Source of the DNA: a virus
Reading direction: 5' to 3' (one strand)
Virus record (IMG/VR): IMGVR_UViG_3300046794_000317
Span: 1 to 38,784 of that record
Length of the DNA stretch: 38,784 nucleotides
Part shown: positions 6,552 to 12,729 of the stretch, piece after piece
Layout: each line of letters begins with the position of its first letter
Position numbering within the stretch: position 1 is the first letter of the stretch
Notes under the pieces: model-generated
The model's input: only the letters and a program-made list of their open reading frames with translations
What the model was told of the DNA's origin: nothing
The model's database searches: none
Program-made: the position numbers and the translations under genes

Positions 6552-6736
6552 CAATCCCTCCGCTCGGTCTTGCGGAACTTCTCGACGGCCTCAGCCAGCT
6601 CGTGACCGCTTTCCTTGTACTGGCCGGCAGCGCGCGCCTTCTCGCTGGGCGGCGCGATCTGCACGGCCTTGCGTCGATCGGCCCAGTTACAGGCCTTGGC
6701 GATCACCTTCGTCGCCTCGTAGTTTTCTGCTTCCAT
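6551..6736 (-). CDS. Hypothetical early protein, 61 aa
   Basis: The ATG at 6736 is 8 bases after GAGAGGAAG; a GTG three codons upstream is too close to that site. The protein is small, charged and helical (starting MEAENYEATKVIAK), with no recognised domain. It is coupled to the 63-aa gene downstream. Confidence 0.65.
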   Translation of the reverse strand: MEAENYEATKVIAKACNWADRRKAVQIAPPSEKARAAGQYKESGHELAEAVEKFRKTERRD

Positions 6737-6758
6737 ATTCTTCACTTCCTCTCTTGGC

Positions 6759-6773
6759 CCCAGGTCACCTGGG
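6759..6773. other. 15-bp perfect palindrome upstream of the 61-aa gene
   Basis: CCCAGGTCACCTGGG (7-bp arms around one base) lies in the 74-bp gap between the ribbon-helix-helix-like gene and the 61-aa gene. No U-tract follows in either direction. It could be a binding site for a dimeric regulator, for instance the neighbouring ribbon-helix-helix-like protein, or an RNA hairpin. Confidence 0.35.
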
Positions 6774-6810
6774 CTATTTCGTTACCGGCTCGTGCCGCAG
6801 CCGGAATCCT

Positions 6811-7062
6811 TTAAAGGTGCCTCCGGCCGTTGCTCACAGCGCGCGTTCGACCAGCCATGCGACCGGGACCCGGACATCCTCGGGATTCCCGGCCAGGCGG
6901 CGGGGTCGTACCATGCGTGCGCACGGCGTTGTTGCTCAGGCCGCGCAGGAAGGTGCTGCGCGCCATCCCGAAGGCCTGGCAGATGCGGTCCAGCCCGGAC
7001 AGCTCGGCTGGGTTGAACAGCACCTCGACGGTTTCGGTGCGGGTTGCGGGGTTGAGGCTCAT
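6811..7062 (-). CDS. Ribbon-helix-helix-like small protein, 83 aa
   Basis: The ATG at 7062 has AAGGAG at a good distance. Residues about 8-45 follow the RHH pattern: a short strand (TVEVLFNPAEL), a helix (SGLDRICQAFGM), then RSTFLRGL. The C-terminal 35 residues are Gly/Arg/Pro-rich and look disordered. It is the first gene after the cro terminator in the leftward operon. A DNA-binding regulatory role is inferred from the fold. Confidence 0.65.
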   Translation of the reverse strand: MSLNPATRTETVEVLFNPAELSGLDRICQAFGMARSTFLRGLSNNAVRTHGTTPPPGRESRGCPGPGRMAGRTRAVSNGRRHL

Positions 7063-7152
7063 GGTGTTTCTCCTTGGTGGTGCGGATTACGAGGACGGCC
7101 AGTTGGCCGGGGTGATGCTGGGCAAATGCCCTGTTGCAACTTTTTAGGCAAC

Positions 7153-7177
7153 AAAAAAAGCCGCGCGTTACTGCGGC
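7153..7177 (-). terminator. Terminator directly behind cro
   Basis: In the leftward direction GCCGC (7177-7173) pairs with GCGGC (7164-7160), followed by seven U from the A-run at 7153-7159. It overlaps the last codons of cro. Early genes further left would need readthrough or antitermination, as at lambda tR1; no N homologue is recognised. Confidence 0.7.
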
Positions 7178-7368
7178 TGGGATTCGGGTTGGGCGGGCTC
7201 TTGCGAACGCTGCGGCAGCGGAAATACATCCGGATGGTCGAGGCGCACCTGGGCCGGAATGCCACGGTCCTTCCAGTTCTGGACGCGCTGCACGCTGCAG
7301 CCGAGGAGTCCGGCCACCTTCGTGGCGCCGCCAAGGCTCTCAATCAGGTCTTTATCGGACATGGTCAT
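7168..7368 (-). CDS. cro: Cro-like helix-turn-helix regulator
   Basis: A 66-residue protein with a compact helix-turn-helix in residues about 8-40: LIESLGGATKVAGLLGC, then SVQRVQNWKDRGIP. This is the Cro/YdaS type, in which Q-x-V-x-N-W contacts DNA. The C-terminus is Pro/Gln-rich. It is the first gene from the leftward early promoter and is divergent from the repressor, the normal cro position. Two in-frame ATGs (7368 and 7362) are possible; neither has a strong ribosome binding site. Confidence 0.85.
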   Translation of the reverse strand: MTMSDKDLIESLGGATKVAGLLGCSVQRVQNWKDRGIPAQVRLDHPDVFPLPQRSQEPAQPESQPQ

Positions 7369-7392
7369 ACCGGAGATGGTTTAGATGGTCAC

Positions 7393-7422
7393 ATTAAACA
7401 CTATGTTTAAACTCGGTGTCAA
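7393..7422 (-). promoter_or_regulatory. Leftward early promoter (controls cro and replication genes)
   Basis: Minus-strand TTGACA (7422-7417), an 18-bp spacer, and TTTAAT (7398-7393). The spacer is almost the same as in the rightward promoter at 9670-9699, including the operator that fills it. Repression by the CI protein is inferred from the two overlapping operators. Confidence 0.8.
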
Positions 7423-7448
7423 CAACGTGTGTAACACATCTTGTTTAG
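7394..7448. promoter_or_regulatory. Left operator cluster for the CI/Cro proteins
   Basis: O1 at 7394-7410 is a perfect palindrome, TTAAACA-CTA-TGTTTAA, over the -10 and spacer of the leftward promoter. O2 at 7418-7434 (minus strand TTACACA-CGT-TGTTGAC) covers its -35, with its centre 24 bp from that of O1. A third imperfect copy at 7432-7448 (TAACACA-TCT-TGTTTAG) lies nearer cI. The consensus recurs only at the rightward promoter. Confidence 0.75.
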
Positions 7449-7468
7449 TTAAGCCGATAATTTCCGGC

Positions 7469-8209
7469 ATGCACATTCAAATGGAACGGCTGTACCGCGC
7501 GGCCAAGGAACTCAAGAACATCGGCAGCCAGGCCGAGCTGGCGCGTGCGCTGAACCAGTCCTCGCAAACCATCAACAACTGGGAGGCGAGGGGCATTTCG
7601 AAGTCTGGCTTCCTGATCGCGCAGACGGAGATCGGTTGTTCTGCTGCCTGGCTGATGACCGGCGAAGGGCCGATGACCGTCACCACCCAGGTGGCACAAG
7701 ATGTGGATTCGGACGGCTTCATCACGAACACTCACGGCGGTGCCGTCGACGGTGCACAGCGCGTGCAGGTCGGAAGCGGGCCGGAGACGATCCCTATCCG
7801 AGCGGTCAAGCTGCACCTGCAGGCTGGTGTGAGCGGATTTGTCGCTGAGCCAGACCTTGAAGTCGATCACGGATATTTCCAGGTTCCGAAATACGTGATC
7901 GAGCGTCTTCAGCTGAACCCAGCCGATCTGATAATCATGGCCGTCAAGGGCCGCAGCATGGAGCCGATGTATTTCGAGGACGATAAGGTTCTGGTAGATA
8001 CATCGAAACAGATTCCCAAGAATAACGAGTGCTTTGCCGTGAATTGGAACGGTGAGCCGATTGTGAAATGCCTCATTAAAAAGGCGAATGACTGGTGCCT
8101 TTATTCGTTCAATCCTAAATTCCCGAGCATCAGTGTTCGAAGCGGACAGGCGAGCATTATCGGGCAGGTTATTTGGCAGCCAGAGCGAATCGTAGTAGGA
8201 CGACTGTAA
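7469..8209 (+). CDS. cI: CI-type repressor with LexA-like (S24) self-cleavage domain
   Basis: A 246-residue lysogeny repressor. Residues about 8-65 are a helix-turn-helix (IGSQAELARALNQSSQTINN). Residues about 110-245 are a LexA/CI peptidase domain with the Ala119-Gly120 cleavage site (LQAGVSGF), nucleophile Ser163 in GRSMEP and general base Lys200 in PIVKCLIKK. RecA-stimulated cleavage and SOS induction of the prophage follow from family knowledge. The ATG at 7469 is chosen because longer versions would run through the operators; ATG 7481 is an alternative. The stop abuts the ATG of the HIRAN gene, so the lysogenic transcript carries both. Confidence 0.93.
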   Translation: MHIQMERLYRAAKELKNIGSQAELARALNQSSQTINNWEARGISKSGFLIAQTEIGCSAAWLMTGEGPMTVTTQVAQDVDSDGFITNTHGGAVDGAQRVQVGSGPETIPIRAVKLHLQAGVSGFVAEPDLEVDHGYFQVPKYVIERLQLNPADLIIMAVKGRSMEPMYFEDDKVLVDTSKQIPKNNECFAVNWNGEPIVKCLIKKANDWCLYSFNPKFPSISVRSGQASIIGQVIWQPERIVVGRL

Positions 8210-8599
8210 ATGGAAGAATGTATTGCGGCTCCCTTCATTGAAGGGGCTGGGAATTATCGAATTGATGTGGCTGGCGAATCATTCTATGAAGAGAGTTTCG
8301 CGGCTTTATGTGGTGAGCGGACGATTGAAGGCGTGCGTATTGAGTCCCGTGCGCAGTTGACGCTGCAGGATGACAACCCTCACGACAAGCACGCGGTCGC
8401 AGTGTCGATCGGCGGCCACCAGGTCGGCCACTTGTCCCGTGACGATGCGCGGGCTTTCCGTCGGCTGGTCCGGTACGGGCCGCTAAGCCTTCATGAGCGC
8501 TTCGAGTGCTCGGCCTTAATATGCGGCGGCTGGGATCGCGGCGACGGTGATGTAGGAAATTACGGCGTTCGGCTCGACCTGCTGCTCGACGAAGAATAA
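8210..8599 (+). CDS. HIRAN-domain protein
   Basis: A 129-residue stand-alone HIRAN domain. Visible landmarks are VAGESFYEESFAALCG, then LTLQDDNPHDKHAVAV and GGHQVGHLSRDDARAF, matching the HIRAN pattern of strands with a conserved Asn-Pro-x-Asp. HIRAN domains bind DNA ends, especially 3' ends, in HLTF and related proteins. The ATG follows the cI stop with no gap, so it is made in the lysogen. This is the position of lambda rexA. A role in lysogen protection or sensing of incoming or damaged DNA is inference. Confidence 0.83.
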   Translation: MEECIAAPFIEGAGNYRIDVAGESFYEESFAALCGERTIEGVRIESRAQLTLQDDNPHDKHAVAVSIGGHQVGHLSRDDARAFRRLVRYGPLSLHERFECSALICGGWDRGDGDVGNYGVRLDLLLDEE

Positions 8600-8638
8600 A
8601 AGGCGCAACGGCACGCCCTGATGCCGGATGGGGGTGAG

Positions 8639-9109
8639 ATGAAAACGATCGCTTTATTGATGGCCGTACTACTGTCGGGATGCGCAACTCCGTACCAATC
8701 GAGCGGTGCGCGCGGTGGATTTTCGGACGTGCAATTAGACACAAACGTTTTTCAGATTACGTTCAAAGGAAACGGTTTTACAAGCGCAAGTGACGTTTCC
8801 AATATGGCCCTGCTACGCGGGAGTGAGCTTTCATTAAAACACGGATTTCCATATTTCATTGTCGTTGCTAACAGCGATATTACTCGTACAGCACTGATGC
8901 AAACGCCGGCCTATGCAAATACGACGACAACTGGATATGGCACGCCTGTCCTGCGGTCCAATACGGTAATTACTGGCGGACAGACTTTTGCGGTGGCTCA
9001 TCCAGGAGCAATGACAACAATCGTATGCCTTGAAAAGAAACCGGAAGGCACCTTCGCCTACAACGCGCAATCGATATTTGATTCGCTGTCAAAGACCTAC
9101 ATGAAATAA
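8639..9109 (+). CDS. Lipoprotein, likely CC0125/CC1285-type
   Basis: The ATG at 8639 has a GGGGTGAG site. Residues 1-15 are a lipoprotein signal (MKTIALLMAVLLSGC, lipid on Cys15). The mature part (SSGARGGFSDVQLDTNVF, then TFKGNGFTS and ALLRGSELSLKHGFPYF) has the pattern of the CC0125/CC1285 family, small surface lipoproteins whose function is unknown. Codon use is more AT-rich than in the head genes. It lies second in the cI-linked cargo. In the lysogen it would be anchored in the envelope, where an exclusion role is possible but unproven. Confidence 0.8.
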   Translation: MKTIALLMAVLLSGCATPYQSSGARGGFSDVQLDTNVFQITFKGNGFTSASDVSNMALLRGSELSLKHGFPYFIVVANSDITRTALMQTPAYANTTTTGYGTPVLRSNTVITGGQTFAVAHPGAMTTIVCLEKKPEGTFAYNAQSIFDSLSKTYMK

Positions 9110-9127
9110 TCCCCGCCGAAGCGGGGA
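9110..9127. other. Hairpin between lipoprotein and membrane-protein genes
   Basis: CCCCGC and GCGGGG (about 9113-9118 and 9121-9126) form a short stem with no U-tract. It lies directly in front of the GGGAGGA ribosome binding site of the next gene and may modulate its translation or protect the upstream RNA. Confidence 0.35.
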
Positions 9128-9137
9128 GGGAGGATTG

Positions 9138-9533
9138 ATGACCTGGCAGATGTTTTGGTCTATTGCGGCAGCGGCATCCGGGTTCGCAAGCGCTACTTGG
9201 TTTGGCGCTGGCGCAGTCTTAATAACAGCCGATCAAATGGTTAATGCCGCGGATCCGCCGTGGAAGTCTGTTGAGGCAGACGCCGCCGCATTAGCTTCTC
9301 AATCAGCACAGTACTCAGCTGGTGCGCTGCTTCTTCTCGTTTCGTTTGTTCTTCAAGTTGTGGTAGTCCAAGCGTCAGCAGCCAATGGGCCAGTGCTTCA
9401 TCCAATTCTTGCAAGAACCGCTGTTTTATCACTTCTCGCGGCCTCTCTATTTCTCGTTGCTGGCTGGCCGATCTACGCAGCGCGAAGAACATACCTCCGA
9501 CGACGCATAGCAGCAATCCGAGGGACAACGTAG
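9138..9533 (+). CDS. Membrane protein with three predicted helices, 131 aa
   Basis: The ATG at 9138 follows a strong GGGAGGA. Hydrophobic segments are at about residues 5-30, 60-80 and 90-115, ending in a basic Arg-rich tail (RRTYLRRRIAAIR). It is the last gene before the terminator at 9565-9586. As a multi-pass protein after cI it is the positional counterpart of lambda RexB. An antisense frame (9241-9564) also looks plausible and cannot be wholly excluded. No family recognised. Confidence 0.72.
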   Translation: MTWQMFWSIAAAASGFASATWFGAGAVLITADQMVNAADPPWKSVEADAAALASQSAQYSAGALLLLVSFVLQVVVVQASAANGPVLHPILARTAVLSLLAASLFLVAGWPIYAARRTYLRRRIAAIRGTT

Positions 9534-9564
9534 TCGCTGCGGCATCTCCCATCCCGTCCTCCAC

Positions 9565-9586
9565 GCCCGCACTCGCGGGCTTTTTT
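9565..9586 (+). terminator. Terminator closing the cI-linked transcript
   Basis: A 6-bp stem (GCCCGC at 9565-9570, GCGGGC at 9575-9580) with an ACTC loop is followed by TTTTTT. It separates the repressor-cargo transcript from the rightward early promoter about 85 bp further on. Confidence 0.9.
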
Positions 9587-9657
9587 ACGCCCAGACGCCG
9601 GGCCGGCGCGCCAGAGGTGCTCGAGCAGAGGCCAGCTTACCGCAAGAACGCGGATGT

Positions 9658-9698
9658 ATAAACAAACTGTTGACACTGATTCTAAACATAGTGTTTAA
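9658..9698. promoter_or_regulatory. Right operator pair for the CI/Cro proteins
   Basis: 9682-9698 (CTAAACA-TAG-TGTTTAA) differs by one base from the reverse complement of the perfect left operator. 9658-9674 (ATAAACA-AAC-TGTTGAC) is a weaker copy over the -35. Centres are 24 bp apart, exactly as at the left promoter. Confidence 0.75.
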
Positions 9699-9699
9699 T
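9670..9699 (+). promoter_or_regulatory. Rightward early promoter (recombination operon)
   Basis: TTGACA at 9670-9675, an 18-bp spacer and TTTAAT at 9694-9699. It mirrors the leftward early promoter and is the only clear promoter before the small-protein/RecT operon. CI repression is inferred from the overlapping operators. Confidence 0.8.
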
Positions 9700-9751
9700 A
9701 GCTCCATCGCAACCAAGCTCAGCACCCGCCGAGCAGCAGATGGAGAGAACG

Positions 9752-9868
9752 ATGGATAGCACCACCACCCACAACCGCCGCACCACCGCCGACGTCATCG
9801 TCGACGCCGTGATGGTCATCTGCTTCGCCGGCATGGCCTACGGCCTGCTGCTGGCCCTGGGGTTCTGA
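9752..9868 (+). CDS. Very small membrane protein, 38 aa
   Basis: The ATG at 9752 follows GGAGAG about 53 bp after the -10 box. The product has a Thr/Arg-rich N-terminus and one hydrophobic helix (VMVICFAGMAYGLLLALGF). It is the first gene expressed from the rightward early promoter. Function unknown; early single-helix proteins often act on the host envelope, but nothing here proves that. Confidence 0.6.
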   Translation: MDSTTTHNRRTTADVIVDAVMVICFAGMAYGLLLALGF

Positions 9869-9869
9869 C

Positions 9870-10226
9870 ATGGACCGCCACCAATTCAATGAAGAGGACC
9901 GCGAAGGCCTGGTCGCCGAGCTGACCGAGCAGCTGCTGCGCGACTGGAATCGCAAGGTGGCCGCCGGCGACAAGCGCGCCACCACCGATTTGCAAAACAC
10001 CGTGCTGGACCGCCTGAGCGAGGCTGATGCAGCTGCCATCTTCATCCAGGCGCTGAGCGATCAGTCCGGCGCCGATGCGCACTTCGCGGCTCTGGTGGCC
10101 AAGGTGATGCGCGACGAGTGCGAAGCCGCAGCCGAAAACGCAGTCGACGCCATGGAGCGCCGCCGCACCGAATCTCGGAACGACAACCGCATCGCGCAGG
10201 CCGAGCTGGCCCGGGCGCTTCATTGA
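9870..10226 (+). CDS. Hypothetical early protein, 118 aa
   Basis: The ATG is one base after the stop of the 38-aa gene. The protein is acidic, helical and soluble (starting MDRHQFNEEDREGLVAEL), with repeated Ala/Glu/Asp-rich helices and no visible motif. Small acidic early proteins sometimes mimic DNA or bind host proteins; this is only a compositional remark. Confidence 0.72.
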   Translation: MDRHQFNEEDREGLVAELTEQLLRDWNRKVAAGDKRATTDLQNTVLDRLSEADAAAIFIQALSDQSGADAHFAALVAKVMRDECEAAAENAVDAMERRRTESRNDNRIAQAELARALH

Positions 10227-10235
10227 TCGGAGACC

Positions 10236-10688
10236 ATGATGAACACCGCCATCCAAAACGAAGGCCACGGCTATGCCGAAGGCGAAAAGTGCAACCGCAA
10301 GGGCTGCGCTGGCGTGATCGACTCGCATCGTGCCGAGAACTGCTCTTGCCACCTTTGCGCGCCGTGCGGCGCCTGCACCGCTCCTCGCGGCTTTTGCCCG
10401 GAATGTGACTGGGAGGAGGCGGACGAGGAAGTGATCAACGACTACGTCGTACAGGTCGACCGCCAGGCGGGCGTCTACAAATCCTGGGAACCGCGCCCGC
10501 TGGACCGCACGAAGATCGACTGGCGCACCAAGCCGCACAGCAACGCATCGATGATTTGCGAGGGTGTATTCCCGCTGGGGACGGCCGCTGCCGAAGTGCG
10601 GAAACTGGTGGACGGCACCTTCGGCGGTCGCTTCGAACGCTTCGACGCCGAGCGCGGCGAATTCAGGTTCATCGCCTACACGGACTAG
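10236..10688 (+). CDS. Cys-rich zinc-finger-like early protein, about 150 aa
   Basis: Between residues about 17 and 60 there are ten cysteines in CxxC-like pairs (KCNRKGC, CSCHLCAPCGAC, FCPEC), consistent with two zinc-binding sites. The C-terminal half (about 65-150) is a separate alpha/beta region that ends FRFIAYTD. Two consecutive ATGs (10236, 10239) can start it. It lies among the early rightward genes. A nucleic-acid or protein-binding role is likely, but no family is recognised. Confidence 0.75.
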   Translation: MMNTAIQNEGHGYAEGEKCNRKGCAGVIDSHRAENCSCHLCAPCGACTAPRGFCPECDWEEADEEVINDYVVQVDRQAGVYKSWEPRPLDRTKIDWRTKPHSNASMICEGVFPLGTAAAEVRKLVDGTFGGRFERFDAERGEFRFIAYTD

Positions 10689-10690
10689 CC

Positions 10691-10888
10691 ATGTGCACCC
10701 ACTGCAACGACACCGGCAGCCTTTCGAAAGCCCTGTGGGGTGATCTGGACTGCGCGCACTGCGGTGCCGCCACCGAGCGCGCAGCACTGAACATCTGGGC
10801 GCGCCGCGAGACCCCCGAAGTCGACCTGATCGATGCCTGGGTGCTCTACCAGCACGGCAAGGCCGCAGCGGCCAACCAGAACCAATAA
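10691..10888 (+). CDS. Small zinc-ribbon protein, 65 aa
   Basis: The ATG at 10691 is two bases after the preceding stop. Two CxxC knuckles (CTHC at residues 2-5 and CAHC at about 21-24) with a Gly-containing spacing suggest a zinc ribbon. The second half is helical and Ala/Asn/Gln-rich. Second of three Cys-pair proteins in a 1.4-kb stretch. Confidence 0.65.
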   Translation: MCTHCNDTGSLSKALWGDLDCAHCGAATERAALNIWARRETPEVDLIDAWVLYQHGKAAAANQNQ

Positions 10889-10925
10889 CCAACCGCCGGC
10901 GGCGCCGGCCAGAACGAGGAGCAGC

Positions 10926-11306
10926 ATGGACGTCACCTATATCGAGTTCCTGTACCCGGGACTCTTCCTTGCGGAGACCAGCAGCAGGCCGGTGCCAAGC
11001 CGCGAACTGCCCGAGGCGATTCCGGGCCGCGCCACGGGCTACCGCTTCTTCACCCGCCAAGAGGCGACGGTGAACGGCGAGAAGCTGGTCGGCCAGCCGA
11101 AGGACCACAGCCCGTTCACCTACTTCGGCAAGGAATTCAGCGCCGAGCAGGTGCAGGCGCTGGAAGGTAGCGAGTTCCGCGTGTTGCGCGACAACGTGCG
11201 CATCAACGGCTGGAAGCGTGTCGTGCAAACGGCCTACGGCCAGTGGTACCCGCTCGCGGATGATGAGCGAGTCGTTGATGACGCCGATGTGGAGCGTGCC
11301 CAATGA
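10926..11306 (+). CDS. Hypothetical early protein, 126 aa
   Basis: The ATG at 10926 has GAGGAGCAGC before it. The protein is soluble alpha/beta with many aromatic residues (YIEFLYPGLFLAETSSRPV, then GYRFFTRQEATVNG). The order of short strands suggests a small beta-barrel, but no family is recognised. It is coupled to the next gene by ATGA. Confidence 0.72.
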   Translation: MDVTYIEFLYPGLFLAETSSRPVPSRELPEAIPGRATGYRFFTRQEATVNGEKLVGQPKDHSPFTYFGKEFSAEQVQALEGSEFRVLRDNVRINGWKRVVQTAYGQWYPLADDERVVDDADVERAQ

Positions 11307-11479
11307 CCGCCGCCCGCATCGCGCGCCGCCTGGCGCGCAAGCCTGTCCAGCGCCGTGACCCAATCGCCTTCCTGCTGTTCTACCGCATGGACTGGTGCGA
11401 GCAGCACCCGGGCCTGATGCTGGCCATCGTCGGCGGCCTGATCCTGCTGGAAGGCGTGTTCGAGCAGGTGTTCGCATGA
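11303..11479 (+). CDS. Small membrane protein, 58 aa
   Basis: The ATG overlaps the upstream stop (ATGA), and its own stop overlaps the next ATG. The N-terminus is very basic (ARIARRLARKPVQRR) and is followed by one hydrophobic helix (LMLAIVGGLILLEGVF). The charge distribution predicts an N-in orientation. Function unknown. Confidence 0.6.
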   Translation: MTAARIARRLARKPVQRRDPIAFLLFYRMDWCEQHPGLMLAIVGGLILLEGVFEQVFA

Positions 11480-11616
11480 TCTGCGCATCCTGCGGCGGCC
11501 AGGTCACCTGGCGCGGCCCGATCACCAACCTGACCCATACCGAGTGTGCCGGCTGCGGTGCGATCAACAACCAGATCGTGGAGCAGCCGGACGAAGAAGA
11601 GGACGACGAGGAATGA
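11476..11616 (+). CDS. Zinc-ribbon mini-protein, 46 aa
   Basis: Two CxxC knuckles (CASC at residues 3-6, CAGC at about 25-28) with a beta-hairpin-like spacer (VTWRGPITNLTHTE) form a minimal zinc ribbon, followed by an acidic tail (DEEEDDEE). Coupled by ATGA on both sides. An acidic tail on a zinc ribbon would suit binding a basic host protein or RNA polymerase, but that is inference. Confidence 0.62.
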   Translation: MICASCGGQVTWRGPITNLTHTECAGCGAINNQIVEQPDEEEDDEE

Positions 11617-11717
11617 TCCGCTTCATCCGCCACCAATACCGGCACGCCTGCCGGACCGGCTTCGGCCGGCGCCAGGCGATCACCCGCGCGCTGCGCATCT
11701 ATACGAAAGGTTTCTGA
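11613..11717 (+). CDS. Very small basic protein, 34 aa
   Basis: The ATG at 11613 overlaps the upstream stop. The product is rich in Arg, His and Tyr (MIRFIRHQYRHACR). It fills exactly the space before recT and keeps the coupled-gene pattern, which is the main evidence that it is translated. Confidence 0.5.
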   Translation: MIRFIRHQYRHACRTGFGRRQAITRALRIYTKGF

Positions 11718-11718
11718 T

Positions 11719-12729
11719 ATGAGCAATGCCCTCGCCATCGTCACCGGCGCCATCCAGGAGGCGCGCGACGATTTCAGCCGCGTCCTGGTCGACCGCAGCA
11801 TCAGCTTCGAGCGCGAAAGCGGCTTCGCAATCCAGATCCTGCAGAACAACGACTTCGCCATGAAGGTCGCGATGGGCGCCAGGCCGTCGCTGCTGGCCGC
11901 CATCACCAACATCGCTGCCATCGGCATCAGCCTGAACCCGGCGCGCAAGCAGGCCTACCTGGTGCCGCGCGGCGGGAAGATCTGCCTCGACATCAGCTAC
12001 ATCGGCCTGCTGGACATCGCCGTCGCCTCCGGCTCGATCATGTGGGGCCAGGCGGAGCTGGTGCGCGAGAACGACGCCTTCCGCCGCGTGGGCATGGACA
12101 AGCAGCCGGTGCACGAGTTTGACCCGTTTGGCAAGAACCGCGGCGAGATCGTGGGTGCCTACGTGGTGGTGAAGCTGCACAACGGCGACTACCTCACCAC
12201 CATCATGGACATCGAGGAAATCCACAGCATCCGCGACCGCTCGGAATCGTGGAAGCGCAACGGCGGCGGCCCCTGGAAGACCGACGAAGGCGAGATGATC
12301 AAGAAGACCGTCATCCGTCGCGCCTACAAGCTGTGGCCGAAGACCGAGCGCCTGGACAGCGCGATGAACCAGCTGAGCGAGAACGGCGAGCGCCTGGTCG
12401 ACATCAACGACAAGCCGGGCGACTGGGTCGACGTCGCGCCGATGATCGCCGACGCCCTGGCCACTCGCACCGATGCGGACGCGCTGCGGTACTGGAAGGA
12501 GAACAACGGCCGCGTGGCCAACCAACCGAACGACCACAGGAAGCTGAAGGACGCGATCGCCGGTCACCGCCAGGCGCTGCGCGATGCCGCGGACGCCGCG
12601 CGCACGGTCGAGATGGAGCCGGCCAAGCCGACCAGCCGCGGCGCACCGGCGCCGGCCGCCGCCGAGACGCCGCCGCCGATGTCCGAAGAGGACGCCGATT
12701 TCCTGCGTAGCCAAGGAGCACAGCCGTGA
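11719..12729 (+). CDS. recT: RecT-family single-strand annealing protein
   Basis: A 336-residue annealing protein that would pair single strands made by the adjoining exonuclease during phage recombination and repair. The RecT core lies at about residues 15-240, with IGISLNPARKQAYLVPRGG, then ICLDISYIGLLDIA and a C-terminal GEMIKKTVIRRAYKLWP block, all typical of RecT/RedB proteins. The C-terminal 60 residues are Ala/Pro-rich and probably flexible. Its stop overlaps the exonuclease start, forming a Red-like pair. Confidence 0.93.
   Translation: MSNALAIVTGAIQEARDDFSRVLVDRSISFERESGFAIQILQNNDFAMKVAMGARPSLLAAITNIAAIGISLNPARKQAYLVPRGGKICLDISYIGLLDIAVASGSIMWGQAELVRENDAFRRVGMDKQPVHEFDPFGKNRGEIVGAYVVVKLHNGDYLTTIMDIEEIHSIRDRSESWKRNGGGPWKTDEGEMIKKTVIRRAYKLWPKTERLDSAMNQLSENGERLVDINDKPGDWVDVAPMIADALATRTDADALRYWKENNGRVANQPNDHRKLKDAIAGHRQALRDAADAARTVEMEPAKPTSRGAPAPAAAETPPPMSEEDADFLRSQGAQP

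Noticed and set aside
7385-7468. A longer N-terminus for the repressor
   Set aside because: It would translate through the operator and promoter region; the helix-turn-helix begins after 7469.
9241-9564. A leftward 107-codon frame (one helix plus charged helices) opposite the membrane-protein gene, with a GGAGG before an internal ATG
   Set aside because: It runs against the cI-cargo unit and overlaps the rightward gene that has the better place and ribosome binding site. Not wholly excluded.
9816-11948. A 710-codon leftward frame
   Set aside because: It lies opposite many small coupled rightward genes, recT included, and shows only GC-shadow composition.
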